Shown: one piece after another, positions 45,105-58,300 of the stretch
How positions within the stretch are numbered: the first letter of the stretch is position 1
How the letters are laid out: the number at the start of each line of letters is the position of its first letter
NCBI RefSeq assembly: GCF_947623445.1
Contig: NC_135248.1
Span: 1,798,001 to 1,862,000, forward strand
Direction of reading: 5' to 3'
Origin: Clavelina lepadiformis
Lineage: Eukaryota > Chordata > Ascidiacea > Aplousobranchia > Clavelinidae
Length of the DNA stretch: 64,000 bases
The notes under the pieces: model-generated
What the model was told of the DNA's origin: nothing
The model's database searches: none
The model's input: the letters and a program-made list of their open reading frames with translations, nothing else
Made by a program: the position numbers and the translations under genes

Positions 45105-45871
45105 TTTCCTAACTGATTCCTTTTAAAATAAGTAACATACAAACTGGAAATGAGATTAGGCATATAAAAACTCAGTCATATCACTAACAGCTGTGAATGC
45201 TAAAAGATTATTCAAACTATAAACAACCATCCTATTGCGAAGTCTTGCATTGTTTTACAACAATGGAGGAATTTTCCACAAGTCATCAAAAATGCACACA
45301 CATTAACTGGAGAATTAAATCGCTTGATACACTTAAAAACGGCAGAAAGCAAATGGATTCGAGTATAGCATGAATATTGGTTGGACTACAATCACAATGT
45401 AAAGCCACATACAGTATTGGATAATACACCAGCCATATACAATAGTATCACTGATGCATATATGCATAGCTGTAGCTCAGATGTCATTACAGATTAAGCC
45501 ACAATATCGCTAAATATGTACCTATTCCCGATCTGTATTTCATGGCAGGGTTCACCGAGATCTCGGGTGTGCAGCTCTGCTGACTCAGGCGTGCAACTGC
45601 TAGCCAAGTGTGCACCTTTTTAATCTTAGTCCATATCTAACACTTATATCAAATTGTCTCTCATAGTACATATTATGAGCAAGTTGATGCTTGCAATTTA
45701 AGCTTATGTTGAGAAATTAATAATAGAAGTTAACCCATCCTCTATCCAAAAATGCATTATGAATTCATGTCGAGTGTGCAGCTACCACGAAATACAGACC
45801 GCCTGCATTGCCTGTTTTCGATTCTCCACTACATAGACACAAAGTGAAGAATTATAACCAAAACAAACATT
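45105..45871. other. spacer between NGDN and MRPL4
   Basis: 767 bp holding the NGDN 3' UTR and MRPL4 5' region. No exon or repeat is recognised. Just before the MRPL4 ATG on the minus strand is a possible acceptor, AATCAGTTAG. Confidence 0.5.
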
Positions 45872-46783
45872 TCACTTTCTAAACTTCTTCTTTTTTGACT
45901 TAAGGCTTTTCTTATTATTTTTACTTTTACGCTTTGGCACATTACTGGAGGCCCCATGTAAAAAGTCAACTTTACCGAAGTTGGCCAAAGTGGCAAGTTC
46001 TGATTTGCGTAGCATATGCTTCTCTGCCATTCTTTGTTTCTTGGGGACATTCACTCTGGTGAAGTATTCTTCTTCATAACGTTTACGATCTTCCCTGTCT
46101 TTCACTGTACGAGAGTGTAGCTGAGGGTGATGTGAAATTTCACTCGGTGTGTCTGTGGCTTCGCTGACAAGTTCTGATATGATGGAAGATTTAGTGAGAG
46201 CATGTTGTCTTTGTTTCTCAGCTTGGCTCTCTTTTCCACCTTCATCCAGCTTTACGGCAGCGATATGTGGTGGTACGTATTTCTTTGTCCCATTTTTAAC
46301 TTCGTCATCTTTTTCACCATCTTCACTTTCACAGGAATCAGAACTTCCGAAATTGTCCACGTTCGGTTTGAATTGATGTGTATCAGTCTTTGCTTGTGCA
46401 TTCGATTCTGTTGCAGATTTTAAAAGATTATCAATCTGATATTTTAGTTTCAGCTCCAACGGGCGAATCTTCTCTAAAACGATTCTGCTTTCCACAGCCG
46501 TTTTCACAGATTCACTGTCTTTAATGCTTTCCCCGTTAACTTTACTGGAAACGATTGCAACCAGATTTGAAAGATAGGTTAAAAACGTTTGATTCTTGAC
46601 GTCCAGTAAGGAGATGCCATCAGAAGTTGGCAACTCGCCGTTTTCTATTTTCTCCGTCAAATGTCTAACGTCTTGCGTAATCAAGTCTGAGTGCTCTTTG
46701 ATTTCTTTTAGGCATTCTTGAAATTTAGGCAAATCAGCAGCAACTATCTTATCAATATCTAGCTCTTCGGGAACCGCCGTCAT
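45872..46783 (-). CDS. NGDN: neuroguidin, Sas10/Utp3/C1D family
   Basis: Nucleolar protein related to yeast Lcp5, part of the small-subunit processome that matures 18S rRNA. It is also reported to bind eIF4E in vertebrates. A single 303-aa frame (human is 315) starts at the ATG at 46783-46781. The N-terminal Sas10/C1D helical domain spans about residues 15-125 and includes the typical GISLLDVKNQTFLTYLSNL and RPLELKLKYQIDNLLK. An acidic linker (SCESEDGEKDDE) follows, then KKYVPPHIAAV, the family signature. The C-terminal part has REDRKRYEEEYFTRV and a strongly basic tail, RKSKNNKKSLKSKKKK, a likely nucleolar signal. There are no introns. It is divergent from NAA38 on the other strand. Confidence 0.95.
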   Translation of the reverse strand: MTAVPEELDIDKIVAADLPKFQECLKEIKEHSDLITQDVRHLTEKIENGELPTSDGISLLDVKNQTFLTYLSNLVAIVSSKVNGESIKDSESVKTAVESRIVLEKIRPLELKLKYQIDNLLKSATESNAQAKTDTHQFKPNVDNFGSSDSCESEDGEKDDEVKNGTKKYVPPHIAAVKLDEGGKESQAEKQRQHALTKSSIISELVSEATDTPSEISHHPQLHSRTVKDREDRKRYEEEYFTRVNVPKKQRMAEKHMLRKSELATLANFGKVDFLHGASSNVPKRKSKNNKKSLKSKKKKFRK

Positions 46784-47531
46784 TTTAGCGATACCTTTAA
46801 AGGTGTATTTTTGTTTTAAATCAACACAAGAACCACCAACGTCATAACATACATTTTACTGGTAACCTAACGAATCTACATTGCCAAACACGGTTGAGTA
46901 ATCAGCTTGCATTACCACGTTGACTGCAATCTTACAGCATACTTTTAACTAAGTGAATGACGTTTGTATGGCTAAATTATGGCTGAACAATTTAAAATAA
47001 AAACACATACTAACTTTTAAAAACTGTGATATTCATAAACGTCGTAACAGATTTGAAAAGTACAATTAATTTTTAACAATGTTTTAGAGCTTTTACGCAT
47101 TTGCACTTTGTACAACACAAGATCAGTGGAAAAAAGTGAAGTTTTGCCTCAGTTTGATACAAACAATCTTACAGCCAGTGAAGAATGTAAGGTTTTTGTG
47201 CTTAAGACAGCGTAATTTTCAAAGACTGGTGCACACTCGTTACGTTTCTGCGCTCTTTCCATACGGGTCTTACAGTCATACAGAAGGCGTTTTAATGCAA
47301 GCAGTTATTTTATTTTTGTCTTCACCAAACTTTATGAAAGTTAGTGTTATCCGCATATCATAAATTTTAATCAAATTAATGAAAGTTTTTTTGCTCCAAT
47401 TTAGTCTTTATCACCATCGGTGTTGCATTAAATATCGGCCTCCATGTAAACATAAATACGGCTGACTGGCTTAGTAGACTATACTGGTACAGTGCTACAA
47501 ACATACTAGTTTACAGTCAACCACTGTAGAA
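46784..47531. other. divergent promoter region, NGDN (-) and NAA38 (+)
   Basis: The two start codons face away from each other across 748 bp, so this interval should hold both promoters. It contains no recognised coding exon. A possible acceptor (CTAGTTTACAG, ending at 47518) lies 13 bp before the NAA38 ATG. Confidence 0.5.
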
Positions 47532-47816
47532 ATGAGCGTGCTGAATCAAAACGGCTTGAACCAAAAAAAAGCTACTCATGAAGTGTTTACAGAGTGGCTG
47601 GGCAGAAGTATGCGAGTTGTAATGACTGATGGACGTACTTTGATCGGCCAATTTCTTTGCACGGATCAAGCAAAGAATGTTATTCTGGGTTCAGCACAAG
47701 AATACCTTGACTATGACGAGGAAAAAGCGAACCGCAAGGAACCACGGATGCTAGGACTTGCCATGATACCAGGAAGACATATCACATCAATCCAAGTTGA
47801 TTTGGATCCAGAGTGA
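47532..47816 (+). CDS. NAA38: NatC auxiliary subunit, LSM-domain protein
   Basis: Small subunit of the NatC N-terminal acetyltransferase, which acts on nascent chains at the ribosome with NAA30 and NAA35. The intronless 94-aa frame is one LSM fold. Sm1 is present as [36 protein letters not shown]. The charged loop [13 protein letters not shown] follows, then Sm2 as [18 protein letters not shown]. The pairing of TDGRTL-G-FLCTD with LGLAMIPG is characteristic of NAA38 (LSMD1) rather than LSM8 or SmN-type proteins. AATAAA follows at 47852-47857, so the 3' UTR is very short. Confidence 0.95.
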   Translation: MSVLNQNGLNQKKATHEVFTEWLGRSMRVVMTDGRTLIGQFLCTDQAKNVILGSAQEYLDYDEEKANRKEPRMLGLAMIPGRHITSIQVDLDPE

Positions 47817-47857
47817 TGTGAGCTTCATGCGTATTTGTCAGTCGCTTGTGAAATAAA

Positions 47858-49770
47858 TTACGTTTTGTAGTGTTAACGTTAATACATTATGCTGTGCCTT
47901 GCATTTACAACATCATTGGTGATGTTGTCGGTCTGGCACAACCATGTTGCTTTAGGATTCTCACTTTTTTTGGTAATACCATAACTCTGCTACTTTAAGA
48001 TGGTTGTGCACTGGCACATTACTGCATTTTGTGGTGAAAACTGCAGGAACAGCTAATTATTCTGGGTGTACTCACGTTTGCAAACATCGAAGAAACTCTT
48101 TAAGTTGAGCAGTTCTATGTAAAGTGGTTATTCATAAAACAGTCTTTATCTTTTCATGTTCCATAGATCAATGTGAAACTTATGCCATAATGCAGTTATG
48201 AAACAAGTCATGTCAGACGTTAGTACCATGGCATGTTCAGAGCTCATTACTAAGTTAATCACATGATGACATGAGTCCAGAATAAGTGATGTTTTTGTTT
48301 CAACTTATTGTTACTTTGCTATACTGTGCTGTTATCAGTGAACAAAATAAAATATGGTTTCTTCTGTATTTAGGAAAGGGGGGTAAATGCTGGGTCATAT
48401 ATATCATGTGTTAGCTTTGCTGAGTAGTGGCAATTACATAACATTGCAAAGCAGTGTCTATTCTCATGAAACTACTTTTTTGTGTGCAGTGATTGCATAA
48501 AGAGAATTACTAATACTGTAGAATACATTTCGTTCAACTCTATACGCATCACTGCTTAATTAAGTGTAAGCCACTTAAAAAGAAACATCTTCTGTACACT
48601 TTACAATAGCGTTTACAATATATGGTTTATTACATACATAGATACATATCAAATGCAAAATTATACGGGCGCTAGCAAGATCTACTGCATTTCTACAAAA
48701 TTATTATTAATTCAATTGACAAGACAATTTCACTTTTGGTTAATTGTGATATGTGATAATTGTAATTGTGATAAGTTAGTAAACTTGTCGCGCTTACTAC
48801 AACAGAACACTTGCAAAAACTTCTTTAACGGTAACAGGTTTAATTTACAAAGCCAATTTTCAATACATCGCAAAAATATTAAACATAGTATGTGGTAAGC
48901 ACACAATGGAATTGTCATCTGCACCAGAAAACAATATATTTAGTTAAAAGAATGAGAATTTTTTAACTTCTGACAAGCACAAATACATGGCACAGTCATG
49001 TATCAACAGACCACTACATCAACATTCGGATTTAGTCGAGCTACAAACAATTTAAATTACAGACACACTCCACAAACAGACAGCATTAAACTGGTAAGAA
49101 AATGCGACACTACTGGAAAATGAATTTGTACAAATTATGCAAACTGTCATGCACTATAAGTACCATTAATTGATAACAAGTCAGACTAAGATAGAATTAT
49201 TTTCCTGCATTATTACATAGAATAGTTTTGTTTGTATTTGCAAAATGAATTTAGTAATAACATTTAATTTAAAAGAAACAGCATGAGAAGAAATTTATGC
49301 TTGGTTCTGTGAATTACGCTGATGAGAAGAAGTTTGCTCAGTACCCTATGACATGATCAAGTCTTCTATTGAGAACCTTTTGCATATAAGAGTGCTACCT
49401 CAGAAACATAAGTTAACTGCATACCATAACACACAAGCATTCATAAAATAGTTTGTCTGCTAACACATGGCATTTGCTACTTAGCATGGAATGACAACTG
49501 GCAACATTTTTTCCACACTGGTTACAAAAACGGTTGTTCCACATTGAAAATCTCAAGATCGCGCCAAGTATCCAGAACGAAATACCATAAGGCAAATCGC
49601 TCACAACAAAAACTCGTAAAGAAGTGTTGATGACAAATATTTTTCAGCAGACATTATACACGATAAGCCACTTAAGCTGGCAAAGTTCCCAACGAAAGAT
49701 ACAGAAAAAAAACAACCAATTGATTTATAACTCCCGGTTTCTTCAAAACTGCCAGACAATGTGCATTAAA
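47858..49770. other. intergenic region, NAA38 to TSPAN
   Basis: About 1.9 kb between convergent gene ends. AT-rich, with the TSPAN 3' UTR at the right. Short frames at 48653-48898 and 49413-49604 have no recognisable domain. No clear repeat. Confidence 0.5.
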
Positions 49771-52466
49771 CTACAAGAATTGATTTGGGTTGGCGCGAGG
49801 ATCCTTCTGGTTTCTGAACCTAACTGCCAACCACACGCCCAGCATCTAAACAGAATTTGGACGAGTTGAAAAACCGGGAAACCGAAGCAAAAGTGGTAGT
49901 AACAACTGTTATGCTTATGTAATACTGCACCTATTAAAATCTATGCATTACACTGAAATCAGGCAGGGAAGAAGACGAAATCAATTAAAATTGAATTTAA
50001 GAAATCAAACTTCTTCATGCTTCACTTAATAGTTACTTTAATATTTATTTGATATTTTAAATCTCTACACAAGCCAAAGTATGCCTTTATGGGGTCTGTG
50101 GATTTTAATATTTTCCCAAGAGAAGTTTTTTTGCAATTCGAATGAAGTCTCACCTCCGTAAAGCTGAAAAAAAGGCCAATTCCCCCAGTGGCTTCCAGAA
50201 TTGTGCTCACTTTCTCAGGGATCACCGTGCTGCAAGTACAACACTGGGTATTGCACATGCTCCCTCCTTCAGGGGTGGTTGCTCCACCTGGAGTGGTGGC
50301 AGGGGCTTTGCATATGTTGTCCTGAATATGAGTGATGTTGTTAATAATGAGTTAGGTAGCATGCTGGGTATTGTTCATACATATTTCATATATACTGGTC
50401 TGTTTTCAAATGTAAAAGCATGCAACATGTCACAATTAAAATTTAACAGACCAAAATATAATGATATTTTAAAATGCCATGATGCGTGTGAAAAGTTTAA
50501 TTAACGGCAACTACAGTTCGATTTTCAGACCTCTATGCAATTTTGCAAAATAGTTGAGTTTTTGTTTCCAATCTGCTGCCATTCCTCTTCCTTCCAAGCA
50601 CAGCAGTGGAAGTAATTTTCCGCATCAGTCTTTGTTGCATTGCTCACTTTATTGTCGGTCCAAATCGCACCGACAGTGTTTCGCTGAAAATTTGAACACA
50701 TTGCCTTTACTAATATATTTTTTGCTGGGATTAGAATTGCCTGGCTCATTGTTGCTAAAAATTTTATGGCTATATTTATAAGAATTTTTAAAGCTTCAAC
50801 TGAAAATAATACAACCAATTTAACTAAAAAATAACAATAACGAAACAGAATTAAATGAACCAAATTTTTCCCAATTCTGATCAGGATGATTCTCTCATTG
50901 CAATTTTCAAAAGATGCACTGTGTTGCATATTTTAAGCATTACCATAGCCTTGTCCAATATCATAGATATTAATTGAAATCAGTATGAAATGGCAAGATC
51001 TACATACCACTTGTGCTTCCGAAAATGCAAGACATGCAATGGACACAGAGAATTGTACGATGAAAAGTAAAAATAGAATGACAACATACTATGTTGGTTG
51101 GTTAAAGAAATATAATTTTGAATTTAGACTTAAAATAAGCTGATCACAAGCAAGAACTTATTTACCAGTTACTGGTTTTGCTCAAGGGAACAATAGAAAA
51201 CTAACAAAACCAGTAACTCATAAACAGTAACCAGTAAAAAAGTAACTCATTTACATATGAAAATTGCCTTTCATTAAAAAATATTAGCAAAATACCTAGT
51301 GTTGTTACGATATATACAATTAACTGTGATATAGCCTGAGCATAACTGATAGACCCAACAAAAATATTAAAAAATGTGCAGGTTTGACTGCAAAATCTAA
51401 TGCTTTATCTGTATAAATGTTTTATGAAAGTGTCGCAAAGATGAACATATAAGGATACAAAAAATAGTAGAACTTGGTGGTGCTTGCTGCCAGCGATCAG
51501 ACCCAGCACAGCAATGGCGAAGAGAAACAAGCCAGATGCAATGATTCCTGTAAAAGAAACAAAAACCAATTGATTAACAAACATAAACAACACAATTGAG
51601 CCAATATATAAACATGAGAAACAGGATGCCAGCATGGGGATATGAATATAGAATGTGTCAACGCGATGTCAAAAAATATCAAAGCCTGAAGTATGAATTG
51701 GAATTTGAAGCATTTCGTATGCATATATATGTTGAAGTTTGTTGCTTTAAAATGATGACAAAAGTGTTTTAATATTTGGAACGACTGCAGAAAATGCAAA
51801 TATATGTAGGAAATCAAAATACTGTATATAAATGCTAATTCCAAATAAAAAACAATGAATTTGCAGACAAACTAGACACTGACCTCCCGCCAATTCAATC
51901 GATGTTATTTTAGCTGAGGCCTTCGCATAAGCCGCAACTCCAATGAGAAGAAATGAGACCAACTAATCAAACAAAACCATTCATTTACAAATGTTTATGC
52001 ACCAGTCGGCAAGTCAAAGTCCACTCAGCTTAAACTACATCAACAGCCGTAAAATATTTCATCATACACGCTTTATATGCTTAGCAAATAGGTTAAGAAA
52101 CAGGCTCTTTAAGAAAATTTTGTAAATAAATATTTTATAGGTTTGAAACTAGTTGAAAAAGCATTAATACCAAAGTTACTTTAGTTTAAACAAAGAAAGA
52201 TATTTTGAAACATCTTAAGGTGTTATTTCGATCAAAAAAGGATTACGGGTGGGTTACACACTTTTCTAAAATCACTAGTATAAAGCTTACATTCAAAACA
52301 TTTCTTTTATCATTAATACATATTTTGCTTATAACAATACATAAAAATATGATATATATAATATTATTAATAGAACACATTTAATGAAATCGTTATTAAA
52401 ACTTACCAGAAACAAAACATTTAAAAAAGCGAGTAGATTTTTTGAGCAAGTGTATCCTCCACACAT
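49771..52466 (-). CDS. TSPAN13/31: tetraspanin of the TSPAN13/TSPAN31 type
   Basis: Four-pass membrane protein of the small TSPAN13/31 subgroup; TSPAN13 modulates calcium channels. Seven minus-strand exons in phase, 52466-52407, 51962-51884, 51547-51459, 51088-51008, 50683-50531, 50321-50154 and 49845-49771, give 234 aa (human is about 204-210). It starts MCGGYTCSKNLLA, the palmitoylated Cys-rich start of this subgroup. Membrane segments lie in FLNVLFLLVSFLLIGVAAYA, GLFLFAIAVLGLIAG, YVVILFLLFIVQFSVS and GGIGLFFSFTEMLGVWL. The signature KHHQVLLFF follows helix 2 and the tail ends RNQKDPRANPNQFL, nearly as in vertebrates. In the large loop the usual CCG is CCA (HCCAWKEEE), and a PATTPGGATTPEGG insertion makes the loop longer. 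Other loop cysteines are present. Confidence 0.96.
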
Positions 52467-54105
52467 CTTGCTTCACCTTCTGACAACTTGATATTTTCAA
52501 GTAAAACTAAATATTTATCACAAATATTCTTTTTTATAAATGCCAGTTATAGAACTAACTATATAAAATACTTCACAAACACTTATGGCAACTAAAAGAC
52601 AAAAATATCAAATTGGCTATAGATTTGAAAAGAATATCATAACTTTCAAATTACCAGACTTTGAAGATTATCACTGATTTAAGTTTTAACAAGTATATAG
52701 CTATTAATTAAATAGATTTTTACTGTTTGTTACATCATTATAGTTTTTTTTTTAATTGTAAATAATATTATGTGTAATAACTGATCGAATGTTAATTGAA
52801 GACATAATGGAAACTTTGCACACTAGCCTATGCCAGAATGCAATTTAGATAGATCCCTTACCAAACCCCAAAAATATGTGTGTTTTTGCATATCTACAAT
52901 CATCAACAAAACGATACAGAAGTTAATCTAACCCTACTTGACTCAAACCTAGTGTTAAATGCGTCAGATGATTAAACTAGTTTTATGGTAAACAGCATCA
53001 CTGCAGAATGTAGATTATTATTCGTATCTCCTTCTGAGGAGAGTAAATATAATCCAAGCCATAGACAAATCTTCCTCAATTTTCTGGGCTGTAAATTCAT
53101 TCAAAAATTAAAGTTAAAGATTTTGTAGTACACCAAAAAATTAAGTAATTTAAAAACGCAATCATTATACAAAATATTGCAATGTTAAGTAAAGAAATGA
53201 AATTTACAGAGATTCCTTAGGTCAATCATTTCAAGATGTCGCCCTTGGAATTTTGAAAATTGGCCAGTAAGATTTTGGTAGGTTTCAATGAGATAAACCA
53301 AAAATCATATTTTTTCTAATGAATATTTCAGAGTAATTACAATAATGCACTCCGATTCATATAGCATGGCAGAAGGCATAAATTGGTCTGACCAAAACTT
53401 TTGAATATGGATCAACAATTTCATGACTTCTAATTAAATTTATTTAAGGTTTTTCAGGGAAGTTCATTGTAAAATGAATGCTAATTGACTTTGACGTATT
53501 TTTTAAAATTAAAGAACGTTTGCTAATTTTTGAAAGTCAGTGTTCATAATATGCCACAAATAGCAGAGAAAAAGAAAATAATTAAATTTAAAAAATTAAT
53601 CAAATTTACCAGGTAAAATTAGGTTAAAGTGTGGAGTTTGGAATCATACGCTACAATAAACAAATTGAAAAAAATTACAACGAAAAAACATTGCACACAG
53701 CCACAAACTGACGAATCAGTAACACAAAAAATTTTCAAAAATTAACAAAATACATTTATATATACTACAACACTCCTCAAATTTTGGTATTTCATAGGAC
53801 GCGTTCAATTCAAGTGCGTAAACGTTCTGACGTTGCATATAAATATGTATGATGATGATGGTTGCTCATTCCTTTCAGACCACCTGCATCGACATCTTAT
53901 CAATAATAAATTACAAGCACAGACAGTCTCACACACATAAATTACAAGAATATGACAGACATAAAGCATACTCATATAACGAATGTTCCGCATAAAACCT
54001 AAAAGCATTTTTTTTCTTCTTATATATGACTTAACAAGTATTTTAAAAGCTTCACCAATTTCAACGCAGTTTTGAAAATGGTTCCTCACGATTTGCGCCA
54101 CGTAG
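52467..54105. other. gene-free stretch upstream of TSPAN
   Basis: Very AT-rich sequence with homopolymer runs. No exon or repeat is recognised. It holds the TSPAN promoter region at its left. Confidence 0.5.
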
Positions 54106-54107
54106 GA

Positions 54108-54142
54108 TGGCGTGACAAAAGTGGCGTGACAAAAGTGGCGTG
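54108..54142. repeat. 14-bp tandem repeat, about 2.5 copies
   Basis: GTGGCGTGACAAAA is repeated back to back, the last copy cut after GTGGCGTGA. A local duplication with no evident function. Confidence 0.85.
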
Positions 54143-54738
54143 AACCCAGTTTCGGCCTGTTGCATGGTTTCTATGTTTTTTTTGTCAAAACAAAAAATAG
54201 GTTTTAACATAAGTTATACGGTCTAAGCAAAGAGTATAAAAGAATATATAAGTTTAAACCAATGCGTTGGAAAAACTTCAAGCTTAAAACAAGATCGATT
54301 TTATTTTTCAAAATTAGCTCACGTAATATGTGCCGGGCACCAGTCAGCCATATCTTCAGCTTAATTCATCGATTGCACCACTTGAGTACAATGTTGCCAA
54401 TTTAACTTTTACGGAGTTAAAATTTATCCTTTATATTGAATAAATAATTACCTCACGAGCTCACGACTTTAATAGTGTAACAACAGAATCGTAGAATATG
54501 TAGAATGAATGGCAAACGTACATGCAATGATTGAAGTTGTACAACGATTTTACATAAAATGCGTAGTCGCGTAAGAGCGTCAACCAGCGACAAATCCAGA
54601 AATATTAATGGCCGCTACACTTTTTTTATGACTTTGTCAATTCATAAATTTGATCTAACTTTTAGCTTTAAAATTTTCAAGCTTCAAATCCAATACTATC
54701 TTTTGTGAACATATGTCTTGTTTCACCACTTTGTTACG

Positions 54739-54996
54739 ATGTTAGCAGTTAGCACCATACTTTTCGCTCCTCACTGTCAATGGCAAAATATGGAAAATAC
54801 AATACAAAACACCATAATTTTATGTAGCAAAACTTTTCAAAAATCACATTTTCGCATTGCGTTTAGAAATACAATACTTCCTACTTTCCAAACGTTTCAT
54901 ACCCAGCAGACAACAAAAGACATAAATGGTGTAACTGTAAAGTATGAAATGCCGCAAAAGATTTTGGTCTGTATAACAATATTTTTAGTTTTTTGA
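54739..54996 (+). CDS. unrecognised 85-aa open frame
   Basis: The frame runs from ATG to a stop just after a hydrophobic end (ILVCITIFLVF). The N-terminus is mildly hydrophobic with a Ser/Arg/Lys-containing middle. No domain is recognised. A GTATGA donor inside it would join in phase to an acceptor at about 55053 that opens the next frame, so the two could be exons of one gene. Chance cannot be excluded in DNA this AT-rich. Confidence 0.2.
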   Translation: MLAVSTILFAPHCQWQNMENTIQNTIILCSKTFQKSHFRIAFRNTILPTFQTFHTQQTTKDINGVTVKYEMPQKILVCITIFLVF

Positions 54997-55066
54997 TAAT
55001 TTTGTTTGTTGCGTTTGGATTTTTTATTAAAAATCTTTGCCTACTTAACTCAGCCAAAAAGTCTCG

Positions 55067-55300
55067 ATGTTATTGATAATGTTAAAAATCGATGAAGAGA
55101 ATCTTAAGGACATTTCGACCCAGGTCCATGATGAAAGTTCGAATTTAAAATATGTTGGTTCTGCAGGCATCCAAGATTCTTTACAAACTTGGTTAGGAGT
55201 GCAAATTGTATGCAATTACGCATGGAAACTCCTGCTGATAGCTGTCCAATTACCTGTGTTCTATGTGAAAAATACTGTAAAGCAAATCTTTTATGAAAAG
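55067..55300 (+). CDS. unrecognised open frame ending at a good splice donor
   Basis: 78 codons from ATG to a consensus donor (GAAAAG|GTTAGT). An acidic start (KIDEENLKDISTQVHDESS) is followed by a likely membrane segment (WKLLLIAVQLPVFYV) and a short basic end. A later acceptor (TTTGGCTTTTTAG, near 55718) would add a single Lys and a stop. No family is recognised. The codon pattern and donor look more gene-like than most frames nearby, but nothing confirms it. Confidence 0.3.
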
Positions 55301-58300
55301 GTTAGTTTTTTCATATATGCTTAGAAGGTAATATTTTATTGATTTAGATAAGTCTCTCATAAAAGAAAGCTTATCTTCCATCGAACATTAACGTAGAACG
55401 TTTATTTTCAGTAACCCTACAAACAGATGGAGAAGCCAAGAGCTAACGTAGGACGTTGTTCACACGGAAAATTTTATTTAACTTAAGTTAAGTTAACTGT
55501 TAAGGTATTATAATTTTTATCCTCAGAGTATGAAAAGTCTTTACGTGACACTCGGCGATGAGGATTGTTCATAACGATGGTTTATCACTGTTTGAGCCCG
55601 ATTACCGGACTCGTCTTCGTGCAAGTTCCGATAAAATCATAAATGTTTGATTTTTATATCATATTGCTTGATTTAAGGGCGCGCGTGCTATGCTAACTTT
55701 TCTTTTGGCTTTTTAGAAATAGCTTGTTCTCTGGTAAGGGTGCTGATGGGACAGGTCAGCGTCTACAATCGGTTAAGCGACCTGTAGTTTGCCTAAGGAC
55801 AGTTCAGACCCTCCGATTACAAGACCAGCGAAGTGACCAGATATCCTACTTCATTTACTTAAAAACTTACCTAATAGCAAAGAGCAATTCAAACTGAAAG
55901 GTAAAATTTCTATTTGATAAATATTTCACTATATAAATATATACTATCTAATAATAAATTATATACTATCTATGTATGAAGGCACTGAGGTACTACTTTC
56001 ATCTTCATGACCAGTAAACGACCAAAATAGCCACTAGTTGGCGCAATGTGAAACAAGCTGGTGAGTCGGTGTGCAGGCTGTTACGCACAAAAAAATCTAC
56101 GGTGTATGGGTGACATACTCTGCAGTCATTTATTTCATACATTTTTTGTGGTTTGTGAAGGCAGTGAGTTTGGTGCAGAAGTGCATTTTACCTCAGTACG
56201 TCGCATTGTTTGCTGACCACGTGGCATGACTTCATTTTAAAGAAGTCCAGTGTGCAGGACTTCGGCGCTGATGTAAGATAAAAAGAAGGCAACATTTTTT
56301 TAATAGTATTTTATAGCGAATAAAGTATTCCATGCTATGCAGTGTACGAAAAACATGCTGTGCTGAAACATGCTGATGATCCAAACCTAAACAAAACAAG
56401 TTTTACTCTGTGTAGGCCTACAACTAAATTCATGCCATCACATGCATAACTTTTATCCGCATAACATACTATCAAGATGCGATTTTTATAGGCTAGCCAA
56501 AAACTTTTCAACTACTTGTAACTTTTTTGCAGTGAAATCAGTTTTTGTTTGAATGGAGCCAGTCTATGAAAACAAAATTTTCAGTGTGTCGCGTATTCGT
56601 GTTGGTTTTGCCGTTTTCTGATTGGTGGTGGGTTTTTCAAACGTAGTCATCAAATGTTTTTTGTAGCAAGTTTTTGGACAATTTTTTATTAGTGAGTTAA
56701 ACCTTCTTATACAAAACTTTTCTTCAACCATCACCAGAAAATGTCAGATAAATTTAAATAAATTGTTTCATTCAGTGATTGAAGCTTCGGTCTCCGATGC
56801 GCAGCATGCACGGCAGCGGTATGCTGGTAACTTGCTAGTTACCCTAAGCCATACGTTACTAACTCCCGGCCCGCTTTAAAATAAAACTTGGCCCGCAATG
56901 TTATTTTATACATTGAACTATTTCCCGCCAGCGAGATCATTGTGCAGTATAACTTACTTTTATCAAGCAAGAAACAATATTATAATAAATCACACAATAC
57001 AGCGGCACAGCAGTTGCCCCATTATACGATAGAATAAATAGATATATTCAAATGATTTATAAATAATATTCAAGTGATATATAAATTGATTTATTCTAAC
57101 GCTTGTAATTTGGGCTGTTTTTTTCTCTAATGTTTTTTATTCTTTAATGCTTTTGCAAGGATATGAATGAAACATAATGATATAAGAGAAAAATAATCCA
57201 AAATAACTCAGTCAAAAACATCAAAAATTTGGTGTTATTTCGCTGCCTATTCCAATTCATGTACTCCTGTCGCGAAACGTTCAATCAAGTTTTATCCTTA
57301 CTGCCCGTGGCGTTAAATAAGTTTTTAGTTTTGTCCCCTGGTGCGATTGAGTTTGACACCCCTGCCTGCCCTAAGCTAACCGTGTTGTGCAACGCATTAA
57401 CGACACTTGCTTCTGTTCATTGGATCTGGTGGACAGTTGTGAATTCGGGCAATACTATAAAAGAAATCAAAACACCAAAATAAAAATGTGTGGCAATCGG
57501 AACTTGCACTTTCCGATAATTCTAACTCACCTTCGTGTTGTGTATAAAAGAACCAGACACAAAATATAAGATTATCTTTTAAGTTGTATTTTAGCAAACA
57601 TCAAGTCATATTTCAAAAGTTATTAGGTCATAAAAAAGTTACCCTTTTGTTTACTTAAAACAGTAATGGGAAATACTGTATTTTTGTGTTTGGAAAAAGA
57701 ACAATCGTGTTTCAGATAACCATGTTGACTGCAGATATGATTAAAATGCTTGTGGCAAAGTTAAAAAGAGCGCACAGACTGGCATCCTGTGTTGTGAGCA
57801 TACCGCCGTATTGGTCGGCCAGGCTTTTTTGTAGAACTTGTTTTCAGTAATTGCTAAACCAAAGCGTTCCATTTTATAGACAAAAGACAGAGCGCTCTGA
57901 CTTGTGCTAGCATTTGCATATTGGAGCATTTCAAATTCCATTTTTGATATTGAATTTGTGTTTACATCTATTTAAGCGCACCTATGTTAAGGTTTTATTA
58001 CTGTGCACTTGTTTTATTATGAACCTATCTGCTTCAGACGTACACACTACCTATGGTACAATAACTTGGGTATTTTGGATATAAAGAAAAATTTTCAAAA
58101 TTCTACTTTATCGGCTATGTGGCATGTTTTTCAAGAGAGTATTCCACTGTTGTGTATTACATAGAAACCTAATCAGTCATGCTGTTGATGTAGGTTCCAT
58201 AACGCTTTAGCCAAAGAAGAAAAGTGCTGTGATGTTGTGACGATTGTAGATGAAGTTTAATATCATCACAGCATTGTCTTATCAACAGGATTAATTGATT

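Noticed and set aside
45105-45871. NGDN-MRPL4 as an operon
   Set aside because: They share a strand and both are intronless, but the 767-bp gap is much wider than typical operon spacing, and nothing at the junction supports trans-splicing strongly.
57229-57483. 84-codon frame resembling a coding exon
   Set aside because: It runs across the hAT terminal repeat at 57349-57364, so it is transposon sequence plus flank.
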